Assembly (NCBI GenBank): GCA_001770235.1
Contig: MEQN01000140.1
Location: 1,349 to 9,552, forward strand
DNA from: Betaproteobacteria bacterium RBG_16_58_11
Lineage (GTDB): Bacteria; Pseudomonadota; Gammaproteobacteria; Burkholderiales; Thiobacteraceae
Direction: 5' to 3'
Length of the DNA stretch: 8,204 nucleotides
The notes beneath the pieces are model-generated. The model was not told where the DNA came from, ran no database searches, and worked only from the letters and a program-made list of their open reading frames with translations. Within the stretch, counting starts at the first letter, position 1. Each line of letters begins with the position of its first letter. A program made the translations under genes and the position numbers. Below, piece after piece: positions 5,066-8,204 of this stretch.

Positions 5066-6801
5066 TACTTAGTTCTGAATTTATGCACGGTGCCGGTCAA
5101 CGCTTCATGACCGGGGTTTTCTTTGAGCGCGCTGTCCCACACTTTTTGCGCTTCGTCTTTTTGCCCGGCGGCCCACAGCACCTCGCCCAAATGCGCGGCG
5201 ATTTCTGGGTCGGCGCGTACGCTGAGCGCTTGGCGCAAGGTGTTGATGGCTTGCGTATAGTCCTTCATCCGGTATTGCAGCCAGCCCATGCTATCCAAAA
5301 TAAAAGGATCATCCGGCGCGAGCTTTAACGCTTGCTCCAGATATTGCTTGGCCTCCTCATAGCGCGTGGTGCGATCGGCCAGGGTGTAGCCCAGCGCGTT
5401 GTAGGCATGCGCATGATCGGGCTTCACTTGAATCAGCTTCTTCAGGCTGGATTCCATCACATCGATTCGATCAATCTTCTCTGCCGCCATCGCGTGGTCG
5501 TAGAGCAGTTCGGGGTGGTTGGGCAATTTCTCCAAGGCTTTATTCAACACCTCGAACGCCTCTTTAAGCAGCTTGGCGTCGCGCAGCAAGCTGGATTCGG
5601 CCGCAGCCACTTGCGCGCGCTGCTGGTTGGTGGTGACGGATATCTGTTGCAGGTATTTGCGCGCCTCGGGCAAATTACCCTGCTTCGCCAGCATGCCGGC
5701 GATGCGCAGCTTGGCCGCGAATGCCTGGCTGCCGCTCACCGCCTCATACCAGCGTTTGGCCTCGTCCCAGCGCTTGCGCTCCTCGCTCAATTGGCCGAGA
5801 TAAAAACGCACCGCGTCTTCATCCTTCACCCCCGCCGCCAGGGCTTGGCCCAGGTAAGTCTCGGCCGCATCGTACTCTCGCAACTGCATGGAAATCAGGC
5901 CGATCGCCAGCGGCACTTCCGGGTTATTGGGGAAATCGGCAGCCAGGCGTTTGAATTCCTCGCGCGCTGGGCCGAATTGCTTTTCCTGCACCAAGAGCCG
6001 CGCATAGGAGAGGCGCATTTCGCGTGACTGGGGAAATTCGCGCAAATACGCTGTGTAATACTCGACCGCCGTAGCAGCAGAAATGCTGTGCAGCACCTGC
6101 GCTTTGAACAACGCAGCGCCCTCCCAATTCGGTCGTAGCGCCAGCGCATCGCTGCTGGCCTTGATCGCCAGATCTTTCTCGCCCGCACTCCAAGCGGCGC
6201 GCGCCACGGCGAAATGCGCCTCGGGTAGTTGCGGATAATCGCGCGCCAAATCCTGCACCAAATTCAATGTGGCAACCTTATTCGGATGTCGCGCCAGCAG
6301 ATTGTTGAGGTGCAAGAAGCCGTAGCCGAGATTGGCTTCCTCGGCCGCGAGGATTTTTTCCAAATGCGGCCGCGCTTCCTTGAGCCGGCCCTTGGTCACC
6401 AGCACCCCGGCCAGGGTCTGCAGCGCGCCGATCGACTCCGGCTCCAACGCCAGCCAACGCTCCGCCGCGAGCAGCGCCTCATCCGCCAAGCGCGCATTGA
6501 GGGCGAGTTGGGTAGCGCGTTCGGCGATACGGTAATCCTGCGTCTGTTGCATCAAATCGAGGTAGGCGCGCACAGCCAACTGCGCATCGCCGCGTTGCAT
6601 GGCGATCTCCGCCAGCAGAATTTCATACAGCACTTGATCGGTCAGCGCTTGCTTCGGCGGCTCAGGACGCTTGGTTTCGCGCGCGATAGTCGGGCGCGGA
6701 TCCGGGGCCGGCTGCTTAGTTTCCACTACTCCGGCGCAAGCGCCGAGCAAACTCGTTGCGCACAGCGCCGCTAAAATTTTGTACTGCATGGCATGAGACA
6801 T
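5065..6801 (-). CDS. TPR-repeat lipoprotein, conserved neighbour of lolB
   Basis: The 578-residue protein opens with a positively charged start, a hydrophobic stretch and lipobox LGAC (19-22). Cys22 is the lipidation site and Ala23 follows, suggesting the outer membrane, facing the periplasm. A Pro/Lys-rich linker (27-52) precedes tetratricopeptide repeats covering about 55-570. Clear units are at about 263-295, 297-325, 331-358, 365-388, 410-445, 464-497 (NALGYTLADRTTRYEEAKQYL), 499-530 and 533-563. TPRs bind other proteins; the partner is unknown. A TPR protein in this place is conserved in gamma- and betaproteobacteria and likely depends on the Lol pathway encoded beside it, but no function can be read from the sequence. 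ATG 6801 is the first start; ATG 6789 (residue 5) is possible, as neither has a good ribosome site. It is the first gene of the minus-strand unit. Confidence 0.9.
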   Translation of the reverse strand: MSHAMQYKILAALCATSLLGACAGVVETKQPAPDPRPTIARETKRPEPPKQALTDQVLYEILLAEIAMQRGDAQLAVRAYLDLMQQTQDYRIAERATQLALNARLADEALLAAERWLALEPESIGALQTLAGVLVTKGRLKEARPHLEKILAAEEANLGYGFLHLNNLLARHPNKVATLNLVQDLARDYPQLPEAHFAVARAAWSAGEKDLAIKASSDALALRPNWEGAALFKAQVLHSISAATAVEYYTAYLREFPQSREMRLSYARLLVQEKQFGPAREEFKRLAADFPNNPEVPLAIGLISMQLREYDAAETYLGQALAAGVKDEDAVRFYLGQLSEERKRWDEAKRWYEAVSGSQAFAAKLRIAGMLAKQGNLPEARKYLQQISVTTNQQRAQVAAAESSLLRDAKLLKEAFEVLNKALEKLPNHPELLYDHAMAAEKIDRIDVMESSLKKLIQVKPDHAHAYNALGYTLADRTTRYEEAKQYLEQALKLAPDDPFILDSMGWLQYRMKDYTQAINTLRQALSVRADPEIAAHLGEVLWAAGQKDEAQKVWDSALKENPGHEALTGTVHKFRTK

Positions 6802-6850
6802 GAACTTAACCCGGTCAATTAACGCCGCCTGTCAGCGACTACATCGAGCC

Positions 6851-6879
6851 AGCATAATCAGGTATATTCGCCTTGTCTA
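6851..6879 (-). promoter_or_regulatory. Candidate sigma-70 promoter for TPR-lolB-ispE-tRNA-Gln unit
   Basis: On the minus strand TAGACA (6879-6874, five of six to TTGACA) lies exactly 17 bases before TATGCT (6856-6851, four of six to TATAAT). Transcription would start near 6844, giving a leader of about 43 bases. It is the best promoter match in the 105-bp divergent spacer. Function is inferred from spacing only. Confidence 0.45.
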
Positions 6880-6906
6880 GCGCACCTCTCGCACTAAAAA
6901 ATCCGA

Positions 6907-7848
6907 ATGACCGAAACCGCCGACATTACCCTTTCCGCACATCACTTAACCCGCCGCTATGGCAATGCCCTCGCTGTGGCTGACCTCAATTTAGAATTGA
7001 AACGCGGCGAAGTGCTGGGCCTGCTCGGCCCCAACGGCGCCGGCAAAACCACCACCATGCAGATGCTGACCGGCAATCTGGCGCCCAGTTCCGGCAGCGT
7101 AAGCATCTGCGGCATCGATTTACTGGAAAAACCCCGGCTTGCCAAGGCCAAAATCGGCTATCTGCCGGAAACCCCGCCCTTGTATCGCGAGTTGACGGTG
7201 GATGAATTTCTGACTTTCTGCGGCCGCCTGCACCGGGTGCCACGCGACGAATTGCCCCAAGCTGTAAAGCAAACCAAGGCGCGTTGTGGCCTGAGCGATA
7301 TGGGGCGGCGCCTGATTGCGCATCTTTCTAAAGGCTATCAACAGCGCGTCGGCATCGCCCAAGCGATTTTGCATCAACCGGACGTGGTGATTTTGGATGA
7401 ACCGACCGTGGGCCTGGACCCGAATCAAATCCGCGAGATTCGCGCCTTGATTCGCGAGTTGGGTGGCAGCCACAGCGTGATTCTTTCCACCCACATCCTG
7501 CCGGAAGTGGAAGCGATCTGCGACCGGGTGCAGATCATGCATCGCGGCAAAATCGTGTTCGCCGACAGCATCGACGGCCTGCGCCGCTCGCGCCAGACAG
7601 AGCGCTTGGTGGTGAACTTTATGCGCCCTCCCACGCTCGAAGCGCTCCAAGCCATCCCCGGCGTGAAAGATGCGCAAGCCATGGAAGGTAATTTAATCCG
7701 GGTGCTTTGCCAGCAAGACGCCAACCCCGCGGAAGCGATCACTCGCACGGCGGCGGAAAATGATTGGGGCTTAACCCAACTTTCCCCCGAGCACACGAGC
7801 CTGGAAGATGTATTCGCGGAGCTGACTCGTCAGGAGGTCGCAGCATGA
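6907..7848 (+). CDS. ABC transporter ATP-binding protein, GldA/COG1131 type
   Basis: This 313-residue nucleotide-binding subunit of an ABC-2 exporter energises the permease encoded next to it. The A-loop aromatic is Tyr18 and Walker A is GPNGAGKTT (41-49). The Q-loop region reads GYLPE, with Glu88 in place of Gln as is common in this subfamily. The signature motif is LSKGYQQR (140-147), Walker B is VVILDEP (160-166), the D-loop is GLD (169-171) and the H-loop is His196 in STHILPE. About 115 residues follow the H-loop and end in a SLEDVFAELT motif (298-307), usual for this group. All ATPase motifs are intact. The ATG at 6907 has no clear ribosome site; the stop overlaps the permease start as ATGA. 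Related pairs are annotated as gliding-motility-type transporters, but this name does not show gliding here, and the substrate is unknown. Confidence 0.92.
   Translation: MTETADITLSAHHLTRRYGNALAVADLNLELKRGEVLGLLGPNGAGKTTTMQMLTGNLAPSSGSVSICGIDLLEKPRLAKAKIGYLPETPPLYRELTVDEFLTFCGRLHRVPRDELPQAVKQTKARCGLSDMGRRLIAHLSKGYQQRVGIAQAILHQPDVVILDEPTVGLDPNQIREIRALIRELGGSHSVILSTHILPEVEAICDRVQIMHRGKIVFADSIDGLRRSRQTERLVVNFMRPPTLEALQAIPGVKDAQAMEGNLIRVLCQQDANPAEAITRTAAENDWGLTQLSPEHTSLEDVFAELTRQEVAA
7832..7837 (+). promoter_or_regulatory. Shine-Dalgarno of the ABC permease gene
   Basis: A perfect AGGAGG lies within the end of the ATPase gene, seven bases before the ATG at 7845. It supports efficient coupled translation of the two subunits. 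Confidence 0.85.
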
Positions 7849-8204
7849 TCGGCGTCATCGCTTGGAAAGAATTTCGTTCGCTGTTTGCCTCACCTTTAGC
7901 GTGGATCATTTTGGCCATCATGCAAGTGATTCTGGCTTGGGTGTTTCTGTACCAGTTGAGCGGCTATATGGAAAACCTGCCGCGCATTCAGCAACTCGCC
8001 AACCCGCCCGGCATCACCGAGATCGTGGCTTCCGCCGTATTCGGCTTCGCCGCGATTTTGCTGCTGATGGCGGTGCCGCTCTTGACCATGCGCCTGTTCA
8101 GCGAAGAGCGGCGCAATCAAACGCTGACGCTGCTGCTCTCCGCGCCCATCTCCAATTTGGAGATCGTGCTCGGCAAATTCGTAGGCCTCATGCTGTTCCT
8201 CGCC
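7845..8204 (+). CDS. ABC-2 type permease, GldF-like, N-terminal part (3' end cut by window edge)
   Basis: The frame opens at ATG 7845, with AGGAGG at 7832-7837 inside the ATPase gene and a seven-base spacer, and stays open to the window end (120 residues). A first membrane segment lies at about 18-38 (LAWIILAIMQVILAWVFL), preceded by WKEFRSLFASP. A short extracytoplasmic stretch (39-58) follows, and a second segment lies at about 62-81. Next comes the conserved cytoplasmic motif RLFSEERRNQTLTLLLSAPIS (83-103), typical of GldF/COG1277 permeases, then LEIVLGKFVGLMLFLA entering a third segment. Full-length proteins have about 240 residues and six segments, so about half is missing. It forms the channel half of the exporter with the overlapping ATPase gene. 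In related loci a GldG-like protein often follows, which cannot be checked here. Confidence 0.9.
   Translation, partial: MIGVIAWKEFRSLFASPLAWIILAIMQVILAWVFLYQLSGYMENLPRIQQLANPPGITEIVASAVFGFAAILLLMAVPLLTMRLFSEERRNQTLTLLLSAPISNLEIVLGKFVGLMLFLA

Noticed and set aside
5332..6027. 231-residue plus-strand frame opposite the TPR gene, and similar long frames opposite rplY, lolB, ychF and the ABC ATPase
   Set aside because: They are antisense shadows in GC-rich coding DNA with no recognisable domains, and each lies fully within a well-supported gene.
6853..6868. Plus-strand CATAAT (6853-6858) and TATATT (6863-6868) as -10 boxes for the ABC genes
   Set aside because: Neither has a -35 match at 16-18 bases; too weak to annotate, though a promoter for the ABC genes should lie in this spacer.

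Overview
The window comes from a Gram-negative proteobacterium, most likely a betaproteobacterium. A gammaproteobacterium is possible. The evidence is an outer-membrane lipoprotein pathway (LolB), a Prs with beta/gamma-type sequence, and the gene order TPR lipoprotein - lolB - ispE - tRNA-Gln - prs - rplY - pth - ychF. As far as I recall, the same order occurs in Pseudomonas (the PA4667-PA4673 region of P. aeruginosa) and in many betaproteobacteria. Coding density is high and there is no gene-free stretch over 300 bases. I see no phage genes, IS elements, CRISPR arrays or integrase genes.

Positions 1-6801 read on the minus strand, so in transcription order from 6801 down to 1. First comes a 578-residue TPR lipoprotein. 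Next is lolB (outer-membrane lipoprotein insertion), whose start overlaps the TPR stop by one base, then ispE (isoprenoid precursor synthesis), overlapping lolB by four bases. tRNA-Gln(UUG) follows only nine bases after ispE. A cluster of three hairpins comes next, the last a terminator-like hairpin just in front of prs. Then come prs (PRPP synthesis), rplY (ribosomal protein L25, CTC type) and a clear intrinsic terminator. After a roughly 100-bp inverted-repeat element come pth (peptidyl-tRNA hydrolase) and ychF (ribosome-associated NTPase, cut by the window edge). Themes along this arm are envelope lipoprotein handling, precursor metabolism and translation. The terminators suggest at least two or three transcription units inside the conserved cluster.

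Positions 6907-8204 read on the plus strand from a 105-bp divergent intergenic region. They encode an ABC-2 type exporter: an ATPase of the GldA/COG1131 type, and overlapping it by four bases a membrane permease of the GldF type that runs off the window end.

The window is mainly housekeeping. I did not find a convincing new multi-gene system. The parts worth a second look are non-coding: the decamer-built inverted repeat in front of pth, the hairpin series and putative attenuator in front of prs, the tRNA embedded between ispE and prs, and the hairpin just ahead of the rplY ribosome binding site.
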